NCBI RefSeq assembly: GCF_012848175.1
Contig: NZ_CP051651.1
Span: forward strand, 3,286,001 to 3,350,000
DNA: 64,000 nt
Direction: 5' to 3'
Source: Xanthomonas campestris pv. badrii
GTDB taxonomy: Bacteria > Pseudomonadota > Gammaproteobacteria > Xanthomonadales > Xanthomonadaceae
This document shows, one piece after another, positions 20,089-29,260 of the stretch. The first letter of the stretch is position 1; every line of letters begins with the position of its first letter. Position numbers and translations under genes: made by a program. The notes under the pieces were generated by a model. That model saw nothing but the letters and a program-made list of their open reading frames with translations, was not told where the DNA came from and ran no database searches.

Positions 20089-20712
20089 ATGCGCATGCGC
20101 TCTACCCTTCTGCTCGCCGGCCTGGCCGCCACCGTTGCCAGCCTCCCCGCACTGGCTCAATCCAAAGGCGACTGGACCGTTGCCGTCGGTGCCCATCAGG
20201 TCGCTCCCAAGTCCGATAATGGCCGCCTGGTCGGCGGCACGCTCGAAGCGGACGTCGGCAAGGACATCAAACCGACCTTCACCGCCGAATATTTCATTGC
20301 CGACAATCTAGGCATCGAGGTTCTGGCTGCGCTGCCGTTCGAGCACGACATCGCGCTGCGCGGGCTGGGACGCGTCGGCAGCACCAAGCATCTGCCGCCG
20401 GTCGTGTCGCTGCAGTACCACTTCAACAGCCAGGGCCGCGTGTCGCCCTTCCTCGGTGCAGGCATCAACTACACGCGCTTCTTCAGCACCGATACCCGTG
20501 GTGCCCTGGCCGGCAGCGAACTGGAACTGGACGATTCCTGGGGTCTTGCCCTGCACGCAGGCCTGGACTTCAAGCTCAGCGAACGCGGATCCCTGCGCGT
20601 CAACCTGCGCTGGATCGATATCGACAGCGATGCCCGCTTGAATGGCTCACGCATCGGCACGGTCAACATCGACCCGCTGGTCTACGGCGCCGCTTACGTG
20701 CACAGGTTCTGA
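20089..20712 (+). CDS. OmpW-family outer-membrane protein (first copy)
   Basis: 207 residues: a signal peptide ending LPALAQ, then an eight-stranded barrel pattern with OmpW motifs (AEYFIADNLGIEVLAALPF, VSLQYHFNSQGRVSPFLGAGINYT, final INDP-like VNIDPLVYGAAYVHRF). The C-terminal Phe is the barrel-assembly signal. OmpW proteins form a narrow hydrophobic channel. A perfect FNR/ANR-like box sits ~60 bases upstream. A second diverged copy follows 119 bases later. Confidence 0.9.
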   Translation: MRMRSTLLLAGLAATVASLPALAQSKGDWTVAVGAHQVAPKSDNGRLVGGTLEADVGKDIKPTFTAEYFIADNLGIEVLAALPFEHDIALRGLGRVGSTKHLPPVVSLQYHFNSQGRVSPFLGAGINYTRFFSTDTRGALAGSELELDDSWGLALHAGLDFKLSERGSLRVNLRWIDIDSDARLNGSRIGTVNIDPLVYGAAYVHRF

Positions 20713-20831
20713 GCGGCAGCAGCAAGCGCGGTGCATCTCTGGCACACTTGACGTCCAGGGACGTGCATCCACCGCCGGAGTTGCGGACAGGTCGATCGCG
20801 TCGAGCGCCTGTCCGACCTACCGGGGATCCC

Positions 20832-21446
20832 ATGAGCATGTTCATCCGCACCGCACTCGCCATCGCCTTGGCCGCTTCGGCCGCACCCGCCCTTGCCCAG
20901 TCGGCCGGCCACTGGACGACCGGCTACGGTGCAGGTTACGTGTCGCCGAAGTCCGACAGCGGCACCCTCGCCGGCATACCCGCCGAGATCAAGGGCGCGC
21001 CGACACTTTCGTTCACCTACGAATACTTCATCCGCAACAACCTGGGCATCGAAGTACACGCCTCGGTCGCTGGCAGGCACGATCTCGAACTGGAAGGCGT
21101 CGGCAAGGTGGGCAGCTACTGGTCGGTGCCGCCCAGCGTGCTGCTGCAGTACCACATCAATGGCTACGGCACGGTGTCGCCGTTCGTGGGCGTGGGCATC
21201 AACTACAGCATGCTGCTTGGCGAAGACACCGAACCGGCGCTCGGCAACGGCGCCCTGCGCTTTGGGGATTCGGTTGGCGCCACCGCGCACGTCGGTGTGG
21301 ATTTCATCTTCAACGACCGCAGCGGTTTGCGCGTGGACGCGCGCTGGACCGATTCGCGCAGCAACGTCGACTTCAACGGTACGCGGCTGGGCAAGGCACG
21401 GATCGATCCGCTGACCTACGGCATCTCGTACCTGGTCTATTACTGA
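20832..21446 (+). CDS. OmpW-family outer-membrane protein (second copy)
   Basis: 204 residues with signal peptide (ending APALAQS) and the same barrel motifs as its neighbour (YEYFIRNNLGIEVHAS, VLLQYHINGYGTVSPFVGVGINYS, ARIDPLTYGISYLVYY). It is a tandem paralogue, clearly diverged. The start at MSMF follows GGGGATCCC. No FNR-type box is seen in the 119-base gap, so it depends on read-through from the first copy or on a separate promoter. Confidence 0.88.
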   Translation: MSMFIRTALAIALAASAAPALAQSAGHWTTGYGAGYVSPKSDSGTLAGIPAEIKGAPTLSFTYEYFIRNNLGIEVHASVAGRHDLELEGVGKVGSYWSVPPSVLLQYHINGYGTVSPFVGVGINYSMLLGEDTEPALGNGALRFGDSVGATAHVGVDFIFNDRSGLRVDARWTDSRSNVDFNGTRLGKARIDPLTYGISYLVYY

Positions 21447-21534
21447 TCGCGCTGCCGCTGCCGTGTCAGCAGACAATGGCAAGGTGTAGGCGGCAGCCAC
21501 ATAACTGCCCGCAAGGCGTGCGTACAATCCGGGG

Positions 21535-22350
21535 ATGAAACTCTTTTCCCTGTCCCGTTTCGCCCTTGCCGCGGCGCTGACCGCGGCACTCCAGCCCATC
21601 ACCGCCTTTGCCTGGGGCGCACAAGGCCACCGTCTGGTGGCGCGCGTTGCAGAAACCGAGCTAAGCCCGCAGGCACGTGCGCAAGTAGCGCAGTTGCTGG
21701 CCGGCGAGCCGGACCCGACGCTGCATGGCGTCGCCAGCTGGGCCGACGAACTGCGCGAACACGATCCGGACCTGGGCAAGCGCTCCGGGCCGTGGCACTA
21801 CGTCAACCTGGGCGAACACGACTGTGGCTACGAGCCGCCACGCGACTGCCCGGATGGCAACTGCGTGATTGCCGCGCTCGATCGGCAGACCGCACTGCTG
21901 GCCGACCGCAGCCAGCCGCTGGAGGTGCGCCGACAGGCATTGAAGTTCGTGGTGCACTTTGTCGGCGACATCCATCAGCCCATGCACGCCGGCTATGCGC
22001 ACGACAAGGGCGGCAACGATTTCCAGCTGCAGGTCGATGGCAAGGGCAGCAACCTGCATGCACTGTGGGATAGCGGCATGCTCAACGACCGCCACCTCAG
22101 CGACGAGGCCTACCTGCAGCGTCTACTGGCCTTGCCTGCCGCCGCGCCTGTCTCGCCAGTGCTGCCGCCGCCGGCAGCGGCATGGGCACAGGCGTCCTGC
22201 AAGATCGCCATTGCCCCGGGCACGTACCCAAAGGTGCACGTAGTGCCGGAGGGCTACATGGCCACCTACCGGCCGATCGCCGAAACCCAGCTGCGTATCG
22301 CTGGCGATCGGTTGGCCGCCGTGCTCAATGCGGCACTGGCCGCCCCCTGA
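21535..22350 (+). CDS. Secreted S1/P1-type nuclease
   Basis: 271 residues. After the signal peptide (cleavage before W in FAWGAQGH), the mature N-terminal Trp and the other zinc ligands of the S1/P1 family are in place: WGAQGH, ASWADE, GPWHYVNL, HFVGDIHQPMHAG, GGND and NLHALWDSG. These enzymes use three Zn ions to cut single-stranded RNA/DNA and 3'-phosphomonoesters. In a plant-associated bacterium it probably scavenges nucleotides or phosphate outside the cytoplasm. It overlaps no gene; the metallo-hydrolase follows after 13 bases. Confidence 0.92.
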   Translation: MKLFSLSRFALAAALTAALQPITAFAWGAQGHRLVARVAETELSPQARAQVAQLLAGEPDPTLHGVASWADELREHDPDLGKRSGPWHYVNLGEHDCGYEPPRDCPDGNCVIAALDRQTALLADRSQPLEVRRQALKFVVHFVGDIHQPMHAGYAHDKGGNDFQLQVDGKGSNLHALWDSGMLNDRHLSDEAYLQRLLALPAAAPVSPVLPPPAAAWAQASCKIAIAPGTYPKVHVVPEGYMATYRPIAETQLRIAGDRLAAVLNAALAAP

Positions 22351-22363
22351 CGTGGAGACGCCG

Positions 22364-23188
22364 ATGCAGCCGGAGGTGCTTGCGTTCTTCCATGCCGACA
22401 GCAACACCTTCACCTACGTGGTGGCCGATACGGCGTGCGGCGCGGCGGCTGTGATCGACCCGGCACTGGACTATGCAGCCGACAGCGGCGCCATCGGCAT
22501 GCACACCGCGCAGACCATTGTCGATGCCATCCGGCAACGCGGATGGCAGCTGCAGTGGCTGCTGGAAACCCATGCGCATGCCGATCACCTGTCTGCCGCG
22601 CAGTGGCTCAAGCAGCACTGGCCGCAGGCGCGCGTGGCCATCGGCGCCGGCATTACCCAGGTGCAGCAGACGCTCGCACCGCGCTATGCGTTGCCGCAGG
22701 ACTTTCGCGCCGATGGCTCGCAGTTCGATCATCTGTTCGCCGATGACGAACGCTTCCTGCTCGGCGGCATCCAGGCGCGGGTCATCGCCGTACCCGGCCA
22801 CACCAGCGACAGCGTTGCGTACCTGATCGGCGATGCGCTGTTCCCCGGCGACTCGCTGTTCATGCCCGACGCGGGCACTGCCCGCTGCGACTTCCCTGGC
22901 GGCGATGCGCGGCAGCTGTATGCCTCGATCCAGCGCCTGTACGCGCTGCCGGATGCCACCCGTGTGTTCGTCTGCCACGACTACGGCCCGGGCGGCCGGC
23001 CGGTGGCGCACCAGACCAGCATCGGCGAACAGCGGCGCGGTAACATCCACGTGCGCGACGGCGTGGACATCGAAACGTTCGTGGCGCAGCGGCAGGCGCG
23101 CGACGCGACCCTGCCGGAGCCCAGGCTGATCGGCCCGGCGCTGCAGGCCAACCTGCAGGCCGGGCGTTGCGGGGATGGAATTGCGTAA
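22364..23188 (+). CDS. Metallo-beta-lactamase-fold hydrolase, ETHE1/persulfide dioxygenase-like
   Basis: 274 residues. The metal motif THAHADHLSAA replaces the common HxHxDH with the ETHE1/Blh-type HAHADH. AVPGHTSDSVAYLIGDALFPGDSLF and the VFVCHDYGP histidine complete a mononuclear iron site as in persulfide dioxygenases. It may oxidise glutathione persulfide during sulfide detoxification. Unlike Xanthomonas/Xylella Blh of the bigR operon, there is no fused N-terminal phosphatase-like domain. It starts 13 bases after the nuclease gene and may be co-transcribed with it. Confidence 0.8.
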   Translation: MQPEVLAFFHADSNTFTYVVADTACGAAAVIDPALDYAADSGAIGMHTAQTIVDAIRQRGWQLQWLLETHAHADHLSAAQWLKQHWPQARVAIGAGITQVQQTLAPRYALPQDFRADGSQFDHLFADDERFLLGGIQARVIAVPGHTSDSVAYLIGDALFPGDSLFMPDAGTARCDFPGGDARQLYASIQRLYALPDATRVFVCHDYGPGGRPVAHQTSIGEQRRGNIHVRDGVDIETFVAQRQARDATLPEPRLIGPALQANLQAGRCGDGIA

Positions 23189-23263
23189 CCCCCGCTGGCG
23201 GTCGCCACGCCGGTCACGGCGCAGCCGGTATGATCGGTGCCCGCCACCTGTTTGGAACCTCCC

Positions 23264-24040
23264 ATGCGCATGATCGGCTTCTGGCAGCGCGCCCTGTGCG
23301 TGCTGATGCTTGCCCTGCCCGTGCTGGCCTGCGCGCAAACCGCGCCAGTGACCGTGTTCGCAGCTGCCAGCCTGAAGGAGTCGATGGACGACGCCGCTGC
23401 CGCGTACGAAAAGGCCACCGGAACGCCGGTGCGCGTGTCGTATGCCGCAAGCTCTGCGCTGGCGCGTCAGATCGAGCAAGGCGCTCCGGCGGACGTGTTC
23501 TTTTCGGCCGATCTGGAATGGATGGACTATCTGCAGCAGCGCAACCTGGTGGAGCCGGCACATCGCCAGCAGCTGCTTGGCAACACCCTGGTGCTGATCG
23601 CGCCAGCGGCGAGCAAGGTGCAGGTGGATCCGCGTGCGCCGGGCAGCATCGCCAAGGCCTTGGGCGAGAGCGGGCGCCTGGCGGTTGGCCAGACCACTAG
23701 CGTGCCGGCCGGCAAATACGCCGCGGCGGCGCTGCGCACGCTTGGCCAGTGGGACAGCGTGCAGGCACGCCTGGCCGAGGCGGAAAGCGTGCGCGCAGCG
23801 CTGATGCTGGTGTCGCGTGGCGAGGCGCCGCTGGGCATCGTGTATGGCTCGGATGCACGCGCCGATGCCAAGGTGCGCGTCGTGGCCAGCTTCCCCGCCG
23901 ACAGTCATGCGCCCATCGTCTATCCGGTCGCTGCCTTGAAGAACAGCCGCAACCCGGCCGCCACCGCCTTCGTCACATGGCTGCGCAGCGCGCCGGCCAA
24001 GGCGATCTTCACCCGTCGTGGCTTCTCGCTGCAGGATTGA
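23264..24040 (+). CDS. modA: Molybdate ABC transporter, periplasmic binding protein
   Basis: 258 residues with a signal peptide (ending VLACAQT). The mature part has the ModA pattern: [41 protein letters not shown], and [11 protein letters not shown]. It captures molybdate (or tungstate) for the cognate ModB/C pump. ATG 23264 is chosen because the frame above it lies outside the signal peptide. ModB follows after 16 bases. Confidence 0.93.
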   Translation: MRMIGFWQRALCVLMLALPVLACAQTAPVTVFAAASLKESMDDAAAAYEKATGTPVRVSYAASSALARQIEQGAPADVFFSADLEWMDYLQQRNLVEPAHRQQLLGNTLVLIAPAASKVQVDPRAPGSIAKALGESGRLAVGQTTSVPAGKYAAAALRTLGQWDSVQARLAEAESVRAALMLVSRGEAPLGIVYGSDARADAKVRVVASFPADSHAPIVYPVAALKNSRNPAATAFVTWLRSAPAKAIFTRRGFSLQD

Positions 24041-24056
24041 GGCGCAGCGCTTGTCG

Positions 24057-24743
24057 ATGTTCACCCCGCAGGAGTTGATCGCCATCGGCCTGAGCCTGAA
24101 GGTTGCACTGGTGGCAGCCGTGGCCAGCCTGCCGGCGGGCATCGCCTGCGGCTGGCTGCTGGCGCGCCGGCGTTTCCCGGGCAAGGCGCTGCTGGATGCG
24201 GTGCTGCATCTGCCGCTGGTGATGCCGCCGGTGGTGACCGGCTATGCGTTGCTGGTGACCCTGGGCACGCAGGGGGTGATCGGCCGCTGGCTGCTGGAGC
24301 ACCTCGGCGTGCAGTTTGCGTTTCGCTGGACCGGGGCGGCATTGGCCTGTGCGGTGATGGGGTTTCCGCTGATGGTGCGTGCGATCCGGCTATCGATCGA
24401 AGCCACCGACCGCCGCCTGGAAGCGGCTGCGGCCACGCTCGGTGCCGGCCCGTGGCGGGTGTTCTTCAGCATCACCCTGCCCCTGGCCTGGCCTGGCCTG
24501 ATGGCCGGCGTGGTGCTGGCGTTCGCCAAGGCACTGGGCGAGTTCGGCGCCACCATCACCTTCGTGTCGAATATCCCGGGCGAAACCCAGACCCTGTCGT
24601 CGGCCATCTACGGCCTGATGCAGGTGCCGGGAATGGAATCGGGCGTGTGGCGACTGGCGGCGGTGGCACTGGCGATCTCGCTGGTGGCGTTGCTGCTCTC
24701 CGAATGGCTGGTGCGCCGGCAGCATCCGCGCGAGGACGGCTGA
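24057..24743 (+). CDS. modB: Molybdate ABC transporter, permease
   Basis: 228 residues with five or six membrane helices and the coupling EAA loop (EAAAATLGAGPWRVFFSITLP). GEFGATITFVSNIPGETQTL is typical of ModB. Its stop overlaps the modC start (TGATG), which shows tight coupling. Energised uptake of molybdate for molybdenum-cofactor enzymes is the expected role. Confidence 0.93.
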   Translation: MFTPQELIAIGLSLKVALVAAVASLPAGIACGWLLARRRFPGKALLDAVLHLPLVMPPVVTGYALLVTLGTQGVIGRWLLEHLGVQFAFRWTGAALACAVMGFPLMVRAIRLSIEATDRRLEAAAATLGAGPWRVFFSITLPLAWPGLMAGVVLAFAKALGEFGATITFVSNIPGETQTLSSAIYGLMQVPGMESGVWRLAAVALAISLVALLLSEWLVRRQHPREDG

Positions 24744-25357
24744 TGCTGGATCTGGACCTGCATCTGCGCCGTGGCAATTTCCAGCGCCGCATCTGCATCC
24801 AGGACGCGGCACGCGTCGTGGCATTGGTGGGGCCGTCCGGCGCGGGCAAGACCACGGTGCTCAATGCCATCGCCGGCCTTGTCCCACCGGATGCAGGCCA
24901 TATCCGCATCGATGGGCGCTGCCTGTACGACCACCAGCAGCGTGTGGACCTGCCCACGCACAAGCGCCGGATCGGCTACGTTTTCCAGGATGCGCGGCTG
25001 TTCCCGCATCTGGATGTGCGGCACAACCTGCGCTATGGCCGGCATGCGCGCGGTGCGGCGACCTTCGGCTTCGATGATGTGGTGGCCTTGCTCGGCATCG
25101 CACCGCTGTTGCAGCGCCGGCCGCGCAATCTATCCGGCGGCGAGGCGCAGCGGGTGGCAATCGGCCGCGCGCTGCTGTCGCAGCCGGCAATCCTGTTGTT
25201 CGATGAGCCGCTGTCGGCGCTGGATCAGGCGCGACGCGAAGAATTGATCCCGTACCTGCAGCGCGTGCGCGATGAAATCCGCCTGCCGATGCTGTACGTC
25301 AGCCATAACCCGGACGAAGTGCAGCGCATTGCCGATAGCGTGCATGTGTTGCGCTGA
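24743..25357 (+). CDS. modC: Molybdate ABC transporter, ATPase, short form
   Basis: 204 residues. Walker A GPSGAGKTT, signature LSGGEAQRVA, Walker B ILLFDEPLSALD and the switch His (YVSHNPDE) are intact. The usual ModC of ~350 residues has a C-terminal molybdate-sensing TOBE domain; here the protein stops right after the ATPase domain and no TOBE sequence is found in the 66 bases downstream. Transport should work, but feedback inhibition by molybdate would be lost. No frameshift is visible. Confidence 0.9.
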   Translation: MLDLDLHLRRGNFQRRICIQDAARVVALVGPSGAGKTTVLNAIAGLVPPDAGHIRIDGRCLYDHQQRVDLPTHKRRIGYVFQDARLFPHLDVRHNLRYGRHARGAATFGFDDVVALLGIAPLLQRRPRNLSGGEAQRVAIGRALLSQPAILLFDEPLSALDQARREELIPYLQRVRDEIRLPMLYVSHNPDEVQRIADSVHVLR

Positions 25358-25423
25358 CGGCAGCACCGGCGCAAGCGGCCGCGCAGCATGCGATTGCAGA
25401 TCGACCGGCGCGAAACGGACCCG

Positions 25424-26008
25424 TCACTCCACCTGACCGGGCCGCACACTCGCCTTGCCTTGCCGCACCTCGAAGGTGAAGGCAAACGGCAAGGTCACTG
25501 GCACAGGCTCCACATGCGCGGAGCCAGTGCAGTCGTCCAGGTCTGCCGGCGGTGGTGCGCCGGGCGCGTAGGTGCACATCGCGGCCGGTACGAACTGCCA
25601 TTGCATGACCGCGGCGCGTACGACCTGCAGCAGATCGGCATGCTCGGGCAGCAGCACGGCGCCGCACTCATCGCGATCGGACAAGGGGTCTACGCGCTGC
25701 ACCGCGCCGTCGGCCGTGAGGATCACCTGTACGCAGACCGTGGTCGGCGCCAGGGTCTGGCGCGGCGACTCCGGCGGTAGCGCGGGTGTATCGCTGCGCA
25801 CGGCGCGTGGCATGCGAAAGCGTTGTGTGGACGACAGCGTATAGGCCTGTATCGCGGCCGCGCCCCCGGCACCCGACTGCAGCGGCAACATACGTTGATC
25901 GACCGAATCCTCGCGTTGACTGCGCTCCTGCTCCATCACTGGCCGGCTCGCGCAGCCGCTCAGGACCAGCGCCAGGACACCGCCTGCATAGACCAGCGCG
26001 CGCCGCAT
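25424..26008 (-). CDS. Lipoprotein with a TonB-C-like domain
   Basis: 194 residues. A lipobox (LVLSGC) ends the signal sequence, so it is a lipoprotein. The C-terminal ~110 residues resemble the TonB C-terminal fold seen as a partner domain (VCVQVILTADGAVQRV, VVRAAVMQWQFVP, PFAFTFEVR). The start overlaps the M56 peptidase stop by one base (TGATG). It is the third gene of the BlaI-controlled operon. Function is unknown; a sensor or partner of the peptidase is possible. Confidence 0.68.
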   Translation of the reverse strand: MRRALVYAGGVLALVLSGCASRPVMEQERSQREDSVDQRMLPLQSGAGGAAAIQAYTLSSTQRFRMPRAVRSDTPALPPESPRQTLAPTTVCVQVILTADGAVQRVDPLSDRDECGAVLLPEHADLLQVVRAAVMQWQFVPAAMCTYAPGAPPPADLDDCTGSAHVEPVPVTLPFAFTFEVRQGKASVRPGQVE

Positions 26009-27291
26009 CACCGCGTCTCCTGCGCAGTGCATCCCGGCAACGAACAACCGGTCCTGTGCGCAAGCTGCGCAGTGTCATGCGGACCGTCGCTAGCCCGGGC
26101 AATGCCGGAAGCGTCTTCCGGCGGATCCGGTTCAAAACGCACCGGCACGCGTACCGTCGAGGTCACCGCTCTGCCATCGACAGAGGCAGGCCTGAAGCGC
26201 CAGCCGCGCGCGGCCTCGAGTACGGACTGGTCGAACACCCCGGCCGGCTGGCTGTGCACGATGGCAATGCGTTCGGGCGCCCCACTCGGGCTCACCTGGA
26301 TCTGCAGCTCGACCAGGCCGGCAAGACCCGCAGCGACTGCCGCAGCCGGATACCTGGGCGGCTGCATCGTGCTGAAATCCACCGGGTTGCCGGCAACCGG
26401 CGTGGCGTGCAGACGCGCCGGCTGGATCACCCAGCAGGCGAGGCTGGCGATGACTGCCAGCAACATGACCGCACGCGCGTTCCTGCGCGCGCGCTGCATG
26501 GCGATTGCGGGCATCCGCAACGCGGCGAGCCGCTGGGTCACCGGATGCGTCGCTGCCCAATGGCAGGCCAGTGGCGTCCACGCGCTGCCAAGCCGGCATT
26601 TGAGCATGGCCGTGGCATAGCTGCGGCGCTTGCCGGGATGGAGTGCCATCACCGCGGCATCGCAGGCCAGTTCCTGATCCAGGGCAAACGCACGCCACCC
26701 CAGGTACAGCAGCGGATTGAACCAACCCAGGCACAGCAGCGCGATCGCCAGGACATTGGCCCATAGATCCCCGCGCTGCAGATGCTGCCGTTCGTGCGCC
26801 AGGATCAACGTGCGCTCGTCGGCGCCATAGCGGGCGGTGAAGTCCGGCGGCAGCACGACGCGTGGACGCACAACGCCCAACGACGCCGGCAGACCCACAT
26901 CATGCGTTGCGACCCATACCCTGTTGCCCAGTGCACGCAGTGGCCCGAGGCTGCGCACGAAACGCCGTTGGCTGCGCCACACCTGAAGGGCCATCAGCAC
27001 TACGCCAGCCGACCACGCAACACCCAATGCTTCAGGCCAGTTGCTGCGACTGCCGACGCTGGCCGGTGCAAATGGCAGCGTTACCAGCGCCGATCCGGGC
27101 AGCGGCACCGTACCGATGGGCGGGCCAGGCAGCAGTGCAGCCAGCACCGCAAGCGGCACGCTGGCCCAGATCGCATAGGCTGCCGACGGGCCTAACCAAA
27201 CACGCAGGCGTCCCCGCAGCAGCAGGCAGGCCAGCACCGCGGCGCTGGTGTAGAGCGTGATCCGCAACACCATGGCATCAGCGCTCATCAT
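26008..27291 (-). CDS. M56 (BlaR1/MecR1-type) membrane metallopeptidase with a TonB-like tail
   Basis: 427 residues. Several N-terminal membrane helices surround the zinc motif ILAHERQHLQRGD and the downstream ALDQELACDAAV. After a last helix (VMLLAVIASLACWVIQ) comes a periplasmic TonB-C-like domain (PPRYPAAAVAAGLAGLVELQIQV...ARGWRFRPA), not a penicillin-binding domain. BlaR1-type proteins sense an outside signal and trigger cleavage of the BlaI-type repressor, which fits the gene order. The ligand is probably not a beta-lactam. Confidence 0.85.
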   Translation of the reverse strand: MMSADAMVLRITLYTSAAVLACLLLRGRLRVWLGPSAAYAIWASVPLAVLAALLPGPPIGTVPLPGSALVTLPFAPASVGSRSNWPEALGVAWSAGVVLMALQVWRSQRRFVRSLGPLRALGNRVWVATHDVGLPASLGVVRPRVVLPPDFTARYGADERTLILAHERQHLQRGDLWANVLAIALLCLGWFNPLLYLGWRAFALDQELACDAAVMALHPGKRRSYATAMLKCRLGSAWTPLACHWAATHPVTQRLAALRMPAIAMQRARRNARAVMLLAVIASLACWVIQPARLHATPVAGNPVDFSTMQPPRYPAAAVAAGLAGLVELQIQVSPSGAPERIAIVHSQPAGVFDQSVLEAARGWRFRPASVDGRAVTSTVRVPVRFEPDPPEDASGIARASDGPHDTAQLAHRTGCSLPGCTAQETR

Positions 27292-27643
27292 CCAGCTCCT
27301 TGAGCAGGCGCTTCAGGTCGGCCACATCCGATGCACTGAGTTGCCCCCGCTCACTGAAGTGCGCCACCAGCGGTGCAATCCGGCCGCCGAACAGACGTTG
27401 CAACAGGCCCTGGCTCTGTTGCTGCACCCACTGGTCGCGCTGCAGCACCGGCGTGTACCGGTATTTGCGGCCATCCTTCCGGGCGGCGATCGCGCCCTTG
27501 GTGAGCAGGCGATTGAGCAGGGTCTTGATGGTGGGCTCGGCCCAGTCGGTCTGCGACAGCGCTGCCACCACCTCCTCGGCCGTGCGCGGCGCGCCGTCCC
27601 AGAGTACCTGCATGACCACGGCTTCGGCGTCGCTGATCGGCAT
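27278..27643 (-). CDS. BlaI/MecI-family repressor
   Basis: 121 residues: winged helix (ISDAEAVVMQVLWDGAPRTAEEVV, TIKTLLNRLLTKGAI) and a C-terminal dimerisation helix. It represses its own operon until cleaved on a signal from the M56 peptidase, whose gene overlaps it by 14 bases. Two palindromic sites of the right kind lie just upstream. Confidence 0.92.
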   Translation of the reverse strand: MPISDAEAVVMQVLWDGAPRTAEEVVAALSQTDWAEPTIKTLLNRLLTKGAIAARKDGRKYRYTPVLQRDQWVQQQSQGLLQRLFGGRIAPLVAHFSERGQLSASDVADLKRLLKELDDER

Positions 27644-27646
27644 CCG

Positions 27647-27682
27647 ATTACACCTGTAATTTTTATCGATTACAGACGTAAT
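27647..27682. promoter_or_regulatory. Two BlaI-type operators
   Basis: ATTACA-CC-TGTAAT at 27647-27660 is a perfect palindrome of the BlaI/MecI type (TACA-N2-TGTA core). A second near-copy, ATTACA-GA-CGTAAT, lies at 27669-27682. The centres are 22 bases apart (two helical turns), suited to two dimers side by side. The first site begins only four bases upstream of the repressor start. Confidence 0.88.
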
Positions 27683-27883
27683 TGCTTACTGTGTCAAGTA
27701 TCTTCGGTCCGTCAGGCACGCGTGGTGCGTGTTCGCACCCCGCCCTTCCCTCGCGCCTGATGCGCGCTGCCGCGAAGGCACGCTCGATCTGCATGCGAAC
27801 GTCGTTATCGGTGCTCCTGCAGCACTCGCAGTACGCTCGCACCGCCGCAGCGCAACGCAGCGGCCTTGCAAGCGCCGCTGGCA

Positions 27884-29260
27884 TCAGGGGTTGGCGGCGA
27901 ACCGCACACTGACCCGCAGGCCGCCCAGGGTGGGCGCCTGGTCCAGCTGGATGCGCGCGGCATGCGCCACGGCGATCTCCTGCGCGATCGACAACCCCAG
28001 CCCGCTGCCTTCAACACCCGTTCCCAGCTCCCGATGGAAACGATGGAAGACGCGCGCGCGTGCCTCCTCGGCAATCCCCGGGCCGGAATCCTCCACCACC
28101 AGGGTCGGCGATGGATCGGGGTCTGTGCTGATCCGGATGCGCCCGCCCGGCGGTGTGTAGCGCACCGCGTTTTCGAGCAGGTTGCGCAGCAACAGCGAGA
28201 GCGCGGTTTCGTCGGCGATCACCAAGGTCGGCTGCAGGTCCAGCTCCACCACCTGATCGCGCTGCGCAGCAACGGCCAGCACGTCTTCGGACTCACTGCG
28301 CACCAGCGCGTCCAGGCTCACGTTGCGCCGCGGCAGCGCCGCCACCGCTTCCACCCGGCTCAAGGCAAGCAGTTGCGCGACCATGCGTTCGATGCGGGCA
28401 ACGTTGGCATCCAGTTGCTGCTGCGATTCAGTGCGCTCGTTCGCATCGGCGGCCAGGCGCAGGTTGGCTGCGTGCACCTTCAACGCGGCGATCGGGGTGC
28501 GCAGCTCGTGTGCGGCATCGGCGATAAAACGGCGCTCACGCTCCAGCCCGTCCTGGACGCGATCCATCAATCCATTGACCGCGCGCACCAGGCCATGCAC
28601 CTCGCGCGGCATGTGCTGCGGTTGCAGCGGCTGCAGGCGTTTGGGGTCGCGTTCGCCGATCTCATCGGAGACGCGTACCAGCGAGCGGGTGGCCCAGTTC
28701 ACCACCGCCCAGATCAGCAAGGCCATCAGCGGCAGCGACAGCAGCAACGGCACCAAGGTGCCCAGCGCGATGTCTTCGGCCAGTTCCTCGCGGATATCTG
28801 CACGTTCGGCCGACTGGAACCAGCGTCCACCCGGCGAATGCAGGGTGAAGGTGCGCCATTGCCCATCGGCCAACTGCACGTCGGCATAGCCGGCGCGCAG
28901 CGGTGCCAGCGGTTGTGTCGGCGCACTGTCCGAGCGCAACACCAACCCCCCGGCGGCATTGCGCACCTGGAAGGCCAGCTTGGTTTCGTAGGCATGGCCA
29001 TCCTTGAACGCCAGCGCCTCTCCCACGCCCTGCGCCTGCCCGTGCCAGCCGTGGATCACGATCGGCTCGCCCTGCGGCAGATCGCCCAACGGCTCGTCCA
29101 CCAGCGACAGCAGCACCCGTGCCGATTGCACCAGGCGTGCGTCGAACATCTCGCCGGCTTCCTGCAGGCCTGCGCGGTAACTGAACCCGGCCGCCGCAAG
29201 CATCAGCAGCGACAACACGCCAAGCAAGGCCAGCAACAGTGCGCGGCGAATCGAATTCAT
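27884..29260 (-). CDS. Two-component sensor histidine kinase
   Basis: 458 residues. Two membrane helices (about residues 7-27 and 160-185) bracket a periplasmic sensor of ~130 residues. A HAMP-like linker leads to the phosphoacceptor H in FIADAAHELRTPIAALK, then N-box NLLENAVRYTPPGG, G1 VEDSGPGIA and G2 GSGLGLSIAQEI. It resembles QseC/TctE-type kinases. The start overlaps the response regulator stop (ATGA). It is the last gene of the seven-gene run starting at 34331. Confidence 0.93.
   Translation of the reverse strand: MNSIRRALLLALLGVLSLLMLAAAGFSYRAGLQEAGEMFDARLVQSARVLLSLVDEPLGDLPQGEPIVIHGWHGQAQGVGEALAFKDGHAYETKLAFQVRNAAGGLVLRSDSAPTQPLAPLRAGYADVQLADGQWRTFTLHSPGGRWFQSAERADIREELAEDIALGTLVPLLLSLPLMALLIWAVVNWATRSLVRVSDEIGERDPKRLQPLQPQHMPREVHGLVRAVNGLMDRVQDGLERERRFIADAAHELRTPIAALKVHAANLRLAADANERTESQQQLDANVARIERMVAQLLALSRVEAVAALPRRNVSLDALVRSESEDVLAVAAQRDQVVELDLQPTLVIADETALSLLLRNLLENAVRYTPPGGRIRISTDPDPSPTLVVEDSGPGIAEEARARVFHRFHRELGTGVEGSGLGLSIAQEIAVAHAARIQLDQAPTLGGLRVSVRFAANP

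Noticed and set aside
22325..24184. A 619-residue minus-strand frame across the metallo-hydrolase and modA
   Set aside because: Antisense shadow of two well-supported genes, with no motif of its own.
25424..27643. BlaI/M56 operon as a beta-lactam resistance locus
   Set aside because: No beta-lactamase or penicillin-binding domain is present; the outside domain is TonB-like.
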